Assembly (NCBI GenBank): GCA_963812415.1
Contig: CAWEVH010000020.1
Coordinates: 40,249-104,248 of the forward strand
From: JACVRW01 sp963812415
GTDB lineage: Bacteria; Actinomycetota; Thermoleophilia; Solirubrobacterales; Thermoleophilaceae
Reading direction: 5' to 3'
Length of the DNA stretch: 64,000 nt
Shown: one piece after another, positions 1 through 8,236 of the stretch
Layout of the letters: every line of letters starts with the position of its first letter
Position numbering within the stretch: the stretch's first letter is position 1
Translations under genes and position numbers: made by a program
The notes under the pieces: generated by a model
Databases searched by the model: none
Seen by the model: the letters and a program-made list of their open reading frames with translations, nothing else
What the model was told of the DNA's origin: nothing

Positions 1-7
1 TCGGCAT

Positions 8-30
8 GGCACTCTCAGTATAGGAGTGCC
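8..30. promoter_or_regulatory. CIRCE-like HrcA operator at window edge
   Basis: GGCACTC, nine bases, then GAGTGCC: a perfect 7-bp inverted repeat with the N9 spacing of CIRCE (GCACTC-N9-GAGTGC), the HrcA heat-shock repressor operator. On the minus strand the spacer contains TATACT, a good -10 box, so the site probably represses a gene reading leftward out of the window. No rightward plus-strand gene starts nearby. The target (perhaps a chaperone or small heat-shock gene) is inference. Confidence 0.6.
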
Positions 31-197
31 GAATTACCGTCCAGGGCGACCATGCGACCCGGAGGGCGCTCTGCAATGCGGTTTCCCACGCTGAAGGGAC
101 GCCTGGCAACGGTTCGCGGAAGGTCCGATGTTCGCATCGCGAACGATGAGAGGTCGGCGAGGGTGACAACGTGCGGGGCATCGAGAACGTCTCGTGG

Positions 198-1606
198 CTA
201 CGGCTCGATGTTCTGGTTCAGCCGGAAGAAGTTCGTCGGGTCGTATGCGCGCTTCAGCTCGACCAGGCGCTCGTAGTGCCGGTCGCCGTAGGCCTGGCGG
301 ACCCGCTCTGTCCCCTCGTCGCCGAGGAAGTTGAGGTAGACGCGCCCGCCCGCGTGCGGCTGCATGGCCGAGAAGAAGTTGCGCGCCCAGGTGACGTGCC
401 GCTCGCCCTCGAGGTCGTCATCGGTCCAGACGGCGTTGATGTTGACGTTGTGGGCGGCGTCGCGCTGGCTGAAGGCCGTCTCGTCCTCACCCACGCGGGC
501 GAGGGCGCCGCCGAGCTGGAAGACGATGGTGTAGGACTTGGGCGAGGTGGGCGCCGATGAGTGCTCGATGAGCGTGTCGATCGCGTCGTCGGTGAGCGGC
601 GGCAGTTCGACGGACTTCCAGTAGCGGTGCCAGCCGTGCGGCACCAAGGGGTCGAACATCGACTGCAAGGCGGTGTAGGGCTTCGGCTCGAGCAGGTCGA
701 CGATCGGGCGGCCGAACTGCTTGAGCGGGCGGACGACCTCGGCGCCCTCGTCGGGAAATCCCGCGTAGCAGGCGCCCACCATCACGATCGGCTTGCCGTG
801 CACCGCTTCCGGCAGGAAGGGGAGCGGCGGCGCCACCGACAGTTCGAAGATCGTGGTCAGCTCGTCCGGGGCCGCGGCGATGAACTCGCGGTAGAAGCGC
901 GAGGACCTCCGGCGCGTCCTCTAGGGGGTGGAAGATTGGTCCCGCGAGGACGATCGGGCCGACGGGGTGTAGTCGGTACTGGAACGAGGTGACGATGCCG
1001 AAGTTGCCGCCGCCACCGCGGATCCCCCAGAAGAGATCGGGGTTTTCCTCCTGGCTCGCGGTGACGATGCTCGCCCTGCGCGGTCACCACGTCCGCGGAG
1101 AGGAGGTTGTCGACCGTGGCGCCGTGCTTTCGCATCAGCCAGCCGATCCCCCCGCCGAGCGTCAGGCCCGCGATCCCCGTGTGGGTGACGATCCCGCCCA
1201 CAGTCGCCAGCCCGTGAAACTGCGTCTCGCGGTCGAGCTCGCCCCAGAGCACGCCGGCCTCGGCCGTGGCGGTGCGCGCCGCCGGGTCGACCCTGATCCC
1301 CTTCATCGGCGAAAGGTCGATCACGAGGCCGCCGTCGCAGAGCGCGTGACCGCCGACGCCGTGGCCACCGGAGCGCACCGCCACAAGTAGGTCACGCTCG
1401 CGTGCGAAGCGGACCGCCGCGACGACGTCGGCGACGCCGGTGCAGCGGGCGACGCAGGCGGGGCGGCGGTCGATCGCTCCGTTCCAGATCGCGCGCGCGG
1501 CGTCGTAGCCCTCGTCGTCGGGATCGATCACCGGGCCGTGGAGGGATTCGCGCAGGCGCACGAGGTCGGTGGTCGCTGCCGCCGGTGTTGTCGTCTCGGT
1601 AGCCAT
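198..1606 (-). pseudogene. FAD-linked oxidase (berberine-bridge type), frameshifted twice
   Basis: The product would be a flavoprotein oxidase of the FAD_binding_4 plus BBE family, about 465 aa. The N-terminal piece holds the FAD-binding domain with the SGGHGVGGH segment, whose first His is the usual covalent FAD attachment site, and a glycine-rich LTLGGGIGW stretch. The C-terminal piece ends in a berberine-bridge domain (YDPTNFFRLNQNI). Two indels, near 1070 and near 898, move the frame; reading through them restores continuous homology (NPDLFWGI, GGGGNFGIVTSF, RFYREFIAAAPDEL). ATG 1606 is chosen because TAGCGT lies 7 nt upstream on the same strand. The gene is divergent from an HxlR regulator that probably controls it. 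The substrate cannot be read from the sequence. The frameshifts may be sequencing errors. Confidence 0.8.
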
Positions 1607-1650
1607 GTCGCCGACGCTACGCAGGCGCCCCGCCACGGACTAGACCGAGT

Positions 1651-1679
1651 TTCGAACCAAGCGGTTCGAATTCCGAACC
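1651..1679. promoter_or_regulatory. Three-half-site palindromic operator between FAD oxidase and HxlR gene
   Basis: TTCGAACC and GGTTCGAA form a perfect 8-bp inverted repeat around AAGC. The right arm is reused in a second inverted repeat, GGTTCG-AATTC-CGAACC, so three half-sites alternate in orientation. The array lies upstream of both predicted -35 regions of the divergent pair. The adjacent HxlR protein is the obvious candidate ligand (inference). A direct repeat of ACCTGGCCCG follows at 1677-1697. Confidence 0.55.
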
Positions 1680-1721
1680 TGGCCCGCACCTGGCCCGTAT
1701 CCGGGATTAGCATTCCGGAGG

Positions 1722-2456
1722 ATGCGGGGCTACGCGCAGTACTGCCCGATCGCCAAGGGGAGCGAGATCCTTGGCGACCGCTGGACGCTCCTGATCGTGC
1801 GCGAGATGCTGGGTGGTGCGAGCGGGTTCAACGAGCTCCAGCGCGGCCTGCCAGGGATCTCGCGCTCGGTCCTCGCCGACCGGCTTCGCTCGCTCGAGCG
1901 GGCCGAGATCGTCGAGCGGCGCACCGGCCCCAAGGGGAGGACGCTGGACTATCGCCTCACGCTCGCCGGCCGGGACCTCGAGGCGGTCGTGCAGGCGATC
2001 GGGGAGTGGGGGGTGACCTGGGCGTTCACCGATCCCCGCCCCGAGGAGCTCGACCCCGACCTCTTGATCGTCTGGATGGCCCGCCACGTCGATCGTGAGC
2101 AGCTTCCCCCCGATCGCACGGTGGTCCAGTTCGACTTCCGCGACCCGGCGAAACGCTACTGGATGGTGCTCGAGCCCTCCGACGTCTCGGTCTGCCTCCA
2201 GCACCCCGGGTTCGACATCGACCTCAAGCTCACGGTCGACACCGCGACCCTCTACCGCGTCTACCTGGGGCGCGCCGGGCTGGCCGGCGCGATGCGGGCT
2301 CGCAAGCTGACGCTGAGCGGCCCGAGGACGCTTCAGCGCGGGTTCGGACGCTGGTTCGCCTGGAGCGCGTTCGCACCGGCCAGCCGCCAGGCCGACCAGC
2401 GCCGCAGGGCAGCGTCACGACTCGCGGGCCCCCAAAGGGTGCGAGTCGAACAGTAG
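1722..2456 (+). CDS. HxlR-family transcriptional regulator with SCP2-like C-terminal domain
   Basis: This is a 244-aa regulator. Residues 1-100 form an HxlR winged helix (YCPIAKGSEILGDRWTLLIV, then FNELQRGLPGISRSVLADRL), the family signature. Most HxlR proteins end near 110-130 aa; here about 130 further residues resemble an SCP2-type ligand-binding fold (VVQFDFRDPAKRYWMVLEP), suggesting a hydrophobic effector. The start is fixed by the family's usual N terminus just before the CP motif. GGAGG abuts the ATG, too close to act as a normal ribosome site, whereas TAGCAT sits 8 nt upstream, the leaderless pattern of this genome. It is divergent from the FAD oxidase across a palindromic operator and probably autoregulates and controls that gene. 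Family assignment is firm; ligand and target are inferred. Confidence 0.88.
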   Translation: MRGYAQYCPIAKGSEILGDRWTLLIVREMLGGASGFNELQRGLPGISRSVLADRLRSLERAEIVERRTGPKGRTLDYRLTLAGRDLEAVVQAIGEWGVTWAFTDPRPEELDPDLLIVWMARHVDREQLPPDRTVVQFDFRDPAKRYWMVLEPSDVSVCLQHPGFDIDLKLTVDTATLYRVYLGRAGLAGAMRARKLTLSGPRTLQRGFGRWFAWSAFAPASRQADQRRRAASRLAGPQRVRVEQ

Positions 2457-2500
2457 CTGCCAACGCATCCTCGCTGATTTGCAGCGAGTCCTCGGTCGGG

Positions 2501-2523
2501 GCGCACTCTAGTACCGGAGTGCC
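2501..2523. promoter_or_regulatory. Second CIRCE-like inverted repeat (8-nt spacer)
   Basis: GCACTC, TAGTACCG, GAGTGC, continuing as GAGTGCCAA, the right half expected of an actinobacterial CIRCE. The spacer is 8 rather than 9 nt, which argues against a functional HrcA site unless a base is missing. It lies in the 292-bp gap between the HxlR gene and glyS, which otherwise holds only a possible 38-aa minus-strand ORF and the glyS promoter. Confidence 0.35.
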
Positions 2524-2544
2524 AACGGAGCGCGCCCGCGGGGC

Positions 2545-2661
2545 TCAGGCGCCGTGCGGCGGCTCGGGACGCTCGAGGTCGCGCAGCAGCGAGACGCGCG
2601 CCGCGTGCCAGACGAGCCACGCGGCGAGGTGTCCGAGCGGGCGCAGGGCGGTTCCGACCAT
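2545..2661 (-). CDS. Possible 38-aa small protein
   Basis: A short ORF starts at ATG 2661 and encodes a hydrophobic, Trp-containing N-terminal half (LGHLAAWLVWHAARVSLL) followed by a charged tail. Support comes from TAGGTT 8 nt upstream on the same strand, matching the leaderless promoter pattern seen at many genes here. It would be divergent from glyS. No family is recognised, and GC-rich DNA readily produces chance ORFs of this size. Confidence 0.35.
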   Translation of the reverse strand: MVGTALRPLGHLAAWLVWHAARVSLLRDLERPEPPHGA

Positions 2662-2748
2662 GTGACGCGAACCTACCCCCAAAGGCGGCCGGCGCGACAC
2701 CGGGAGCGCGCCAAAGAGCGGAAAGAGCGGGCTGTAGTGTGCCCGCCC

Positions 2749-4104
2749 ATGGTGACCATGGAGAAGATCGTGGCGCTCTGCAAGCGCCGCGGCTTCATCT
2801 TCCCCGCGTCGGAGATCTACGGCGGGATCGCCAACACCTACGACTACGGCCACTACGGCGTGCTGCTGAAGAACAACGTGGTCGCGCAGTGGTGGAAGGC
2901 GATGATCCAGGAGCGCGACGACGTGGTTGCGCTCGACTCGGCGATCATGCAGCACCCGCGCGCCTGGGAGGCGTCCGGGCACCTGGCCGGCTTCACGGAC
3001 CCGCTCGTGGACTGCCGCGCCTGCAAGCTGCGCTTTCGCGCGGACCACCTGGAGGAGGAGCGCGCAGGCACGGGCAACAACCCCGAGATCCGCTGCGGCA
3101 AGGCCCCGTCGAAGCTGCCCGGGGACCACCCCGACTGCGACCTCACCGACGCCCGCGAGTTCAACCTCATGTTCGAGACCACGATCGGGCCGGTGAAGGA
3201 GGCCGGCTCGACCGTCTACCTGCGTCCGGAGACCGCCCAGGGCATCTTCCTCGACTTCAAGGCCACCCTCCAGTACGCGCGGCGCAAACCGCCGTTCGGG
3301 ATCGCCCAGGTGGGCAAGTCGTTCCGCAACGAGATCACGCCGGGCAACTTCGTCTTCCGCACGCTCGAGTTCGAGCAGATGGAGATGGAGTTCTTCGTCC
3401 CGCCCGCCGACGCCGAGCGCTGGCACGACTACTGGATGGAGGAGCGGATGCGCTGGTACGTGGGGCTCGGGCTCGACCCCGAGCGGCTGCGCCTGCGCGC
3501 CCACGGCGCCGACGAGCTCTCGCACTACTCGAGCGCCACCAGCGACATCGAGTACCTCTACCCGATCGGCTGGTCAGAGCTCGAGGGGATCGCCAACCGT
3601 GGCGACTTCGACCTGACCCAGCACGCGGAGTTCTCGGGGGAGAAGCTCGAGTACGTGGACACCGCGACCCAGGAGCGCTACGTGCCGCACGTGGTCGAGC
3701 CGGCCGGGGGCGTGGGGCGCACACTGCTGGCCCTGCTTTGCGACGCCTACCACGAGGAGGAGGTCGAGGGCCGCCAGCGCACCGTGCTGCGGCTGGCCCC
3801 GAAGGTCGCGCCTGTGAAGGTGGCCGTGCTGCCGCTCGTGAACCGCGACGGGATGCCCGAGCTCGCGCGCGAGCTGTACGAGGACCTCCGGCGCCGCGTG
3901 CCGGCCGAGTACGACGCGGGCGGCTCGATCGGCAAGCGCTACCGCCGCCAGGACGAGATCGGCACGCCCTGGGGCGTCACCGTCGACGGCCAGACGATCG
4001 AGGACTCGAGCGTCACGCTGCGCGACCGCGACTCGCTGGAGCAGATCCGAATCCCGATCGGCGAGCTGGCCGGCGAGCTCGAGCGTCGGCTGGCCTCCGC
4101 CTAG
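2749..4104 (+). CDS. glyS: Glycine-tRNA ligase (single-chain class II)
   Basis: The 451-aa enzyme charges tRNA-Gly with glycine in the cytoplasm; the length fits the dimeric actinobacterial form. Class II motifs are visible: motif 2 near residues 190-215 (FRNEITPGNF, FRTLEFEQMEMEFF) and motif 3 near 320 (GGVGRTLLALL), then an anticodon-binding domain ending in RRQDEIGTPWGVTVD. FNLMFET near residue 140 is also characteristic. ATG 2749 is preferred over the in-frame ATG 2758 and the longer upstream frame because TAGTGT lies 8 nt before it, a leaderless arrangement. The stop overlaps the convergent LCP gene by 4 nt. No frameshift is seen. Confidence 0.96.
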   Translation: MVTMEKIVALCKRRGFIFPASEIYGGIANTYDYGHYGVLLKNNVVAQWWKAMIQERDDVVALDSAIMQHPRAWEASGHLAGFTDPLVDCRACKLRFRADHLEEERAGTGNNPEIRCGKAPSKLPGDHPDCDLTDAREFNLMFETTIGPVKEAGSTVYLRPETAQGIFLDFKATLQYARRKPPFGIAQVGKSFRNEITPGNFVFRTLEFEQMEMEFFVPPADAERWHDYWMEERMRWYVGLGLDPERLRLRAHGADELSHYSSATSDIEYLYPIGWSELEGIANRGDFDLTQHAEFSGEKLEYVDTATQERYVPHVVEPAGGVGRTLLALLCDAYHEEEVEGRQRTVLRLAPKVAPVKVAVLPLVNRDGMPELARELYEDLRRRVPAEYDAGGSIGKRYRRQDEIGTPWGVTVDGQTIEDSSVTLRDRDSLEQIRIPIGELAGELERRLASA

Positions 4105-5195
4105 TCTCCGTCCACCAGCTTGCGCACGGCGTCGCGCTTGGCACCGTCGGAGACGAAGAGGTTTCCGGGCGTGCACAGTCCCGTCGTCTCGCAGAGCGAG
4201 GTATCGATCACCTCGGTGTCGCCGGTTCCGCCGCTCGCGATGTCCGTGAACAGCGCCATGAGCGCCGGCCCCTTCATGTCCGACTTGAGCGCGCGCGGGG
4301 CGTTCCAGCTCACCCACGGGAGCCGGAAGAACGTGCTGGGCGACTTGACCTGACCCGAGATCGCGCTCATCACCTCCTGCTGTCTGGCGGCTCGGTCGCG
4401 GTCGTCCTCGGCGGGAGCACAGGGGTTCTTCCGGACCCTCGCGAAGCCGAGCGCCCGCCGGCCGTCGACCTCGTTCTCGCCCTTCTTGAAGCGGAGGCCC
4501 TTCCAGAAGTTGTCGAAGGGTGGAGAGCAGATCCTCGATTTCGAGTTGACGGTGATGCCGCCGAGGGAGTCGATGAAGGCGGGGAAGTCGGCGAAATCGA
4601 CCTCCACGAGGTGGTTGATCTCGATCCCGTTGCCGAGGAAGTTCTCGACCGTCTCGATGGCGAGCGCGGGGCCGCCAAGCGCGTAGGCGGCGTTGATCTT
4701 GCCGCGCCCGTTGCCGGGGATCTCCGCCTCCACATCGCGCGGGATCGACAGCTTGCGCACGCTGCCGAAGGCGGCGTGCACGAGCATGATCGAGTCCGAC
4801 CGGCCGGGGCCGCTCGCGCTCTCGTCGATCGAGTCGCCGGTCCGCACGTCGGAGCCGAGCACGAGGATCGTGCTGCCGGTGAGGAGGTTGCCGCCGCCGG
4901 AGAGCGCGGCCTTGGCCTCGTCCGAGATGCCCTCCTGCGTCTGGGCGCTGATCATGAAGACGACCAGGGACAGGAGAAGCCAGGCCGCGACCGCGATCGC
5001 GACCCACTTGAGCACGCGCCCGGGCGTGATCGGCCCCCGCTCCCGCGGAGGGCGCGGCTTGCCGCCGCCGTCACGGGAACGCGACAGCCGCCGCTTGAGC
5101 GCGTCGAGGTCGGAGCCGCCCCCGAGCCGAGCGAGCGGCTTCTTGCGGGCGCGGTAGACCTTGTACTTCGGGGGGCCTGGATCCGGCGGGTTCAC
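4101..5195 (-). CDS. LytR-CpsA-Psr (LCP) family cell-wall ligase
   Basis: LCP enzymes attach teichoic-acid-like or arabinogalactan-type polymers to peptidoglycan outside the membrane. The protein has a basic Pro-rich cytoplasmic N terminus, one membrane segment near residues 62-83 (VAIAVAAWLLLSLVVFMI) and an external LCP domain: ILVLGSDVRTGD, GRSDSIMLVHA, LSIPRDVE, GKINAAYALGG and SLGGITV are the conserved blocks with the Asp/Arg ligands. The GTG at 5195 (364 aa) is preferred to ATG 5219 because TATACA lies 7 nt upstream of it; ATG 5219 would overlap the divergent ROK start. Four cysteines near the C terminus may form disulfides. It is convergent with glyS and divergent from a sugar kinase. 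The exact polymer is unknown. Confidence 0.9.
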   Translation of the reverse strand: MNPPDPGPPKYKVYRARKKPLARLGGGSDLDALKRRLSRSRDGGGKPRPPRERGPITPGRVLKWVAIAVAAWLLLSLVVFMISAQTQEGISDEAKAALSGGGNLLTGSTILVLGSDVRTGDSIDESASGPGRSDSIMLVHAAFGSVRKLSIPRDVEAEIPGNGRGKINAAYALGGPALAIETVENFLGNGIEINHLVEVDFADFPAFIDSLGGITVNSKSRICSPPFDNFWKGLRFKKGENEVDGRRALGFARVRKNPCAPAEDDRDRAARQQEVMSAISGQVKSPSTFFRLPWVSWNAPRALKSDMKGPALMALFTDIASGGTGDTEVIDTSLCETTGLCTPGNLFVSDGAKRDAVRKLVDGD

Positions 5196-5202
5196 CCCCC
5201 TC

Positions 5203-5210
5203 TGTATATC
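5203..5210. promoter_or_regulatory. Shared divergent -10 region of LCP and ROK genes
   Basis: TATATC on the plus strand ends 7 nt before ATG 5218. TATACA on the minus strand ends 7 nt before GTG 5195. The two hexamers share four base pairs, so one AT-rich island probably drives two leaderless transcripts in opposite directions. Confidence 0.5.
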
Positions 5211-5217
5211 TACCCGC

Positions 5218-6177
5218 ATGCCGCCCAGGCGGGTGATCGGGATCGACGCGGGTGGAACGAAGCTCCTCGGCGGGGTCGTGGACGAGGCGCTGACGGTGCA
5301 TCACCGCGTCCGCCGGACCTGGCGCGGAGGCGACCGCCAGGAGACCCTCGACATCTTCGTCGAGGCCGTCGAGGAGGTCCGCGCGGCGGCTCCGGAGGTC
5401 GATGCCGTGGGCTTCGGGATCCCCGCCCTTGTGGAGTGGGAGACCGGCGTCTCGCGCTGGTGCAACCACCTGCCGCTGGCCGACGTCCGCTTCCGCGACC
5501 TGATGAGCGAGCGGCTCGGGCTGCCGGTGGTCGTCGACAACGACGGCAACGCCTCGATGCTCGCCGAGGCGCGCGCCGGCGCGGCGCGCGGCGCGTCCGT
5601 GGCCGCGTTCGTGGCGCTCGGGACCGGCATCGGGAGCGGCCTCCTGATCGACGGCAAGATCTTCCGCGGCGCGCGCGGACTCTCGCCCGAGCTGGGCCAC
5701 GTCGTGATGGAGCTCGACGGCCCGGACTGCCCGGGCGACTGCCCCGGCCGGGGCTGCTTCGAGGTGCTCGTCTCTGGCAACGCGATCGGCGTGCTCGGCG
5801 AAGCGGTGGCCGCCGAGCGTCCCGCCTCGGAGCTCGGCCGGCGGCTGGCCGCGGGGCGAGAGATCAGCGGCGGGATCGTGACCGAGCTCGCGCACGACGG
5901 CGACGAGGCCGCGCGATCCGTGCTGAGCGAGATCGGCCGCCGGCTCGGGTTCGGGCTGGTCGGGGTCACGAACACGTTCAACCCCGAGGTGATCGTTATC
6001 GGCGGAGGAGCGGTGCGCGGCGGCGACCTGCTCATCGAGCCCGCCCGACAGGTGGTTGCCGCGCACGCGCTGCCGCCCATACGCGAGTCGGTCGAGATCG
6101 TGGCGGCCCATTTCGGCGACGAGGCCGGGATGCTGGGCGCGGCCCTGCTCGCGCTCGAGAACGTGGTGCCCGCGTGA
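5218..6177 (+). CDS. ROK-family sugar kinase (glucokinase-like)
   Basis: The 319-aa protein is predicted to phosphorylate glucose or an amino sugar with ATP in the cytosol. The phosphate-binding motif GIDAGGTK is near residues 8-15, the second phosphate loop is ALGTGIGSGLLIDG near 140, and GHVVMELDG leads into a Cys-rich zinc motif (CPGDCPGRGCFE, near residues 170-180), a looser spacing than the classical ROK CXCGXXGCXE. ATG 5218 gives the expected N terminus; a longer reading adds 19 residues of no family resemblance. TATATC 7 nt upstream suggests a leaderless message. It overlaps rsmI by GTGA at 6174-6177, implying coupling. Substrate specificity is not readable, and glucokinase is the default guess. 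Confidence 0.88.
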   Translation: MPPRRVIGIDAGGTKLLGGVVDEALTVHHRVRRTWRGGDRQETLDIFVEAVEEVRAAAPEVDAVGFGIPALVEWETGVSRWCNHLPLADVRFRDLMSERLGLPVVVDNDGNASMLAEARAGAARGASVAAFVALGTGIGSGLLIDGKIFRGARGLSPELGHVVMELDGPDCPGDCPGRGCFEVLVSGNAIGVLGEAVAAERPASELGRRLAAGREISGGIVTELAHDGDEAARSVLSEIGRRLGFGLVGVTNTFNPEVIVIGGGAVRGGDLLIEPARQVVAAHALPPIRESVEIVAAHFGDEAGMLGAALLALENVVPA

Positions 6178-6986
6178 GCGGCCGGCTGGTGGTCTGCCCG
6201 ACCCCGATCGGCAACCTCGAGGACATCACGCTGCGGACGCTCGCCGCGCTCCGCGAGGCGGACGTGGTGGCCTGCGAGGACACCCGCCGCACGCGCGTGC
6301 TCCTCGATCGCTACGGCGTCTCGGCGCGGCTCGTCTCCTACCACGAGCACAACGAGGCGGCCCGCTCCGCCGAGCTCGTCGGGCGCATGCGCGAGGGGGC
6401 GGTCGTCGCGCTCGTGTCGGACGCCGGGATGCCCTTGGTGTCCGACCCGGGCTTCCTGCTGGTGCGCGGCTGCGTCGCGGCGGGGCTGCCGGTCGAGGTG
6501 CTGCCGGGTCCCTCGGCGGCGATCACGGCGCTGGTGGCCTCGGGGCTGCCGGCCGACGAGTGGCACTTCCACGGCTTCCTCCCGCGCAAGAAGGGCGAGC
6601 TGCGGCGGCTGCTCGAGGGTCGCCCCGAGACGCTCGTCGCGTTCGAGTCGCCGCGGCGGGTTCCCGCCACGCTGGCGCAGCTGGCGGAGGTCGACCCGGA
6701 GCGCGAGGTGGCCGTCTGCCGCGAGCTGACCAAGGTGCACGAGGAGATCGTGCGCGGGTCGGCCGCCGAGTTGGCCGCGCGCTACGCCGACGCGCCCCCG
6801 CGGGGCGAGGTGGTGCTGGTCATGGGGCCGGCCGGTGAGGTCGAAGCGGACGCTCCGGAGGGGCTGGACGCCCTGCGCCGGCTCGTGGAGGCCGGCGCCC
6901 ACCCGCGCAAGGCGGCCGGGGTGGTGGCGGAGCTCACGGGAGGGAGCGCGAACGCGCTCTACAGGGCGCTGATGGCGGGGGAGTAG
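6174..6986 (+). CDS. rsmI: 16S rRNA (cytidine1402-2'-O)-methyltransferase
   Basis: RsmI methylates the ribose 2'-OH of C1402 in the 16S decoding centre using S-adenosylmethionine. The 270-aa product begins with the diagnostic LVVCPTPIGNLEDITLRTL and continues with CEDTRRTRVLLDRYG, SDAGMPLVSDPG and the SAM-binding LPGPSAAITALVASGLP, all classical tetrapyrrole-methylase-fold blocks of RsmI; HFHGFLPRKKGE follows near residue 130. GTG 6174 is set by the conserved N terminus and overlaps the preceding stop (GTGA). The same frame stays open far upstream, but that extension has no homology and is a GC artefact. Confidence 0.95.
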   Translation: MSGRLVVCPTPIGNLEDITLRTLAALREADVVACEDTRRTRVLLDRYGVSARLVSYHEHNEAARSAELVGRMREGAVVALVSDAGMPLVSDPGFLLVRGCVAAGLPVEVLPGPSAAITALVASGLPADEWHFHGFLPRKKGELRRLLEGRPETLVAFESPRRVPATLAQLAEVDPEREVAVCRELTKVHEEIVRGSAAELAARYADAPPRGEVVLVMGPAGEVEADAPEGLDALRRLVEAGAHPRKAAGVVAELTGGSANALYRALMAGE

Positions 6987-7097
6987 CGCGGCCCGAGTGC
7001 AACAACTCGTGCACGACCGTCACGCCTCCGCGACGACACCGCACCAACACCGCGACACGCTCCCCCCGGCCGGCCGACCCGCCCTTACGGTCGGCGC

Positions 7098-8236
7098 ATG
7101 CCACGCCCCCTCGCCGCACTCATCCTCACCGTCGCCGTCCTGCTCGCCCTCGCCCCGCCTGCCCACGCGGCGTGGCTCTGGCCGCTGCACGGCGAGCTGA
7201 TCACGAGCTACCGGAACGGCGACGACCCCTACGCCGCCGGGCAGCACCGCGGCATCGACATCGCCGGCGGCGTCGGCGCGCCCGTCGTCGCGGCCGCCGG
7301 GGGCGAGGTCCGCTTCGCGGGCGTCGCGGGCTCCTCGGGCCTCACCGTGAGCATCCGCACCGCCGACGGGTTCGACACCTCCTACCTCCATCTGTCCTCC
7401 GCGGCGGTGCGCGCGGGCGCGACCGTTCGGGCGGGAGACGCGGTCGGCGCCGTCGGCACGAGCGGATCGCGGTCGGCGGCTGACCCCCACCTCCACTTCG
7501 GCGTGCGCGAGGCGGGCAGCAGCCACGCGTACCGCAACCCGCTCGACTTCCTCCCTGCGCCGCCCCCGGCGGCGGAGCCCGCGCCCGGCCCGGGCCCCGC
7601 CCCGGCGCCCCAGCCAGTGCCGCTCGCCCCGTCGCCCCACCGCGTACCCGTCGAGCGTCCCGCGCGCCCGCGCCCCGGCCGGCGCCCGCACCGCGTCGCG
7701 TACCCGCGCCACGCGGCCTCCCGGTGTTGCGCGCCGTTCCCTCGCCGCGCGCGGTCCCTGCGCCGCCGCCCCTGACCTTCCCGGGCAGGGTCCCCGACCC
7801 ACGCGCCGCGCCGCGACCCACGGCTACGCCGGCTCCGGGCGCCGCCCGGTCCGCGCTGCCGCGGCCCGAGCCTGAGGCGGCGCCCCGGGGCGCCCAGCCA
7901 AGCCTCGGGCCCGAGTCCCCTCCTCTCGACTCGGGCCCCGAGACCCGCGCAGCCGCCGGCGGACCGGCCCTGCCTCACACGGGTCACGCCGGGCCGGTCT
8001 CCGGCGGCGCGCGAACCTCCGCGCCGGCACCAGGTCCGGACGTGGGCATGGTGCTCGCCTGCGCCGGGCTGCTGCTCGCCGCGGCGCTGGTCGGCTGCAC
8101 CAGCGGGGGTCGAGCCGCCTCGGCGCGCGGCGGCCACCGTCTCGCCCGCCTGCTGCGCCCGGGGTCGCGCGAAGCCCCGCGGGTAGCATCGGCTGAGGAA
8201 TGTCGTACTACGTCACCACGCCCATCTACTACGTGA
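7098..8236 (+). CDS. Secreted LytM/M23 peptidase with Pro-rich, LPxTG-like tail (one frameshift)
   Basis: Residues 1-26 are a signal peptide ending APPAHAA. Residues 30-155 form an M23 zinc endopeptidase domain for peptidoglycan cross-links: HRGIDIAGGVGAPV supplies the first His/Asp ligands, TSYLHLSS the catalytic region and DPHLHFGV the last His ligand. Afterwards both readings are Pro/Ala-rich; an indel near 7655 moves the frame, after which the protein continues through a long Pro-rich linker to LPHTG, a hydrophobic helix (VGMVLACAGLLLAAALVG) and a basic tail. The corrected length is about 379 aa and the last 37 nt overlap metG. TACGGT 6 nt before ATG 7098 suggests leaderless expression. 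The domain is certain; the tail depends on the frameshift correction. Confidence 0.8.

Noticed and set aside
2739..6173. Very long plus-strand open frame running upstream of rsmI
   Set aside because: Arg/Gly/Pro-rich translation typical of GC-rich shadow frames; it overlaps glyS and ROK genes with clear homology. Only the rsmI part from 6174 is real.
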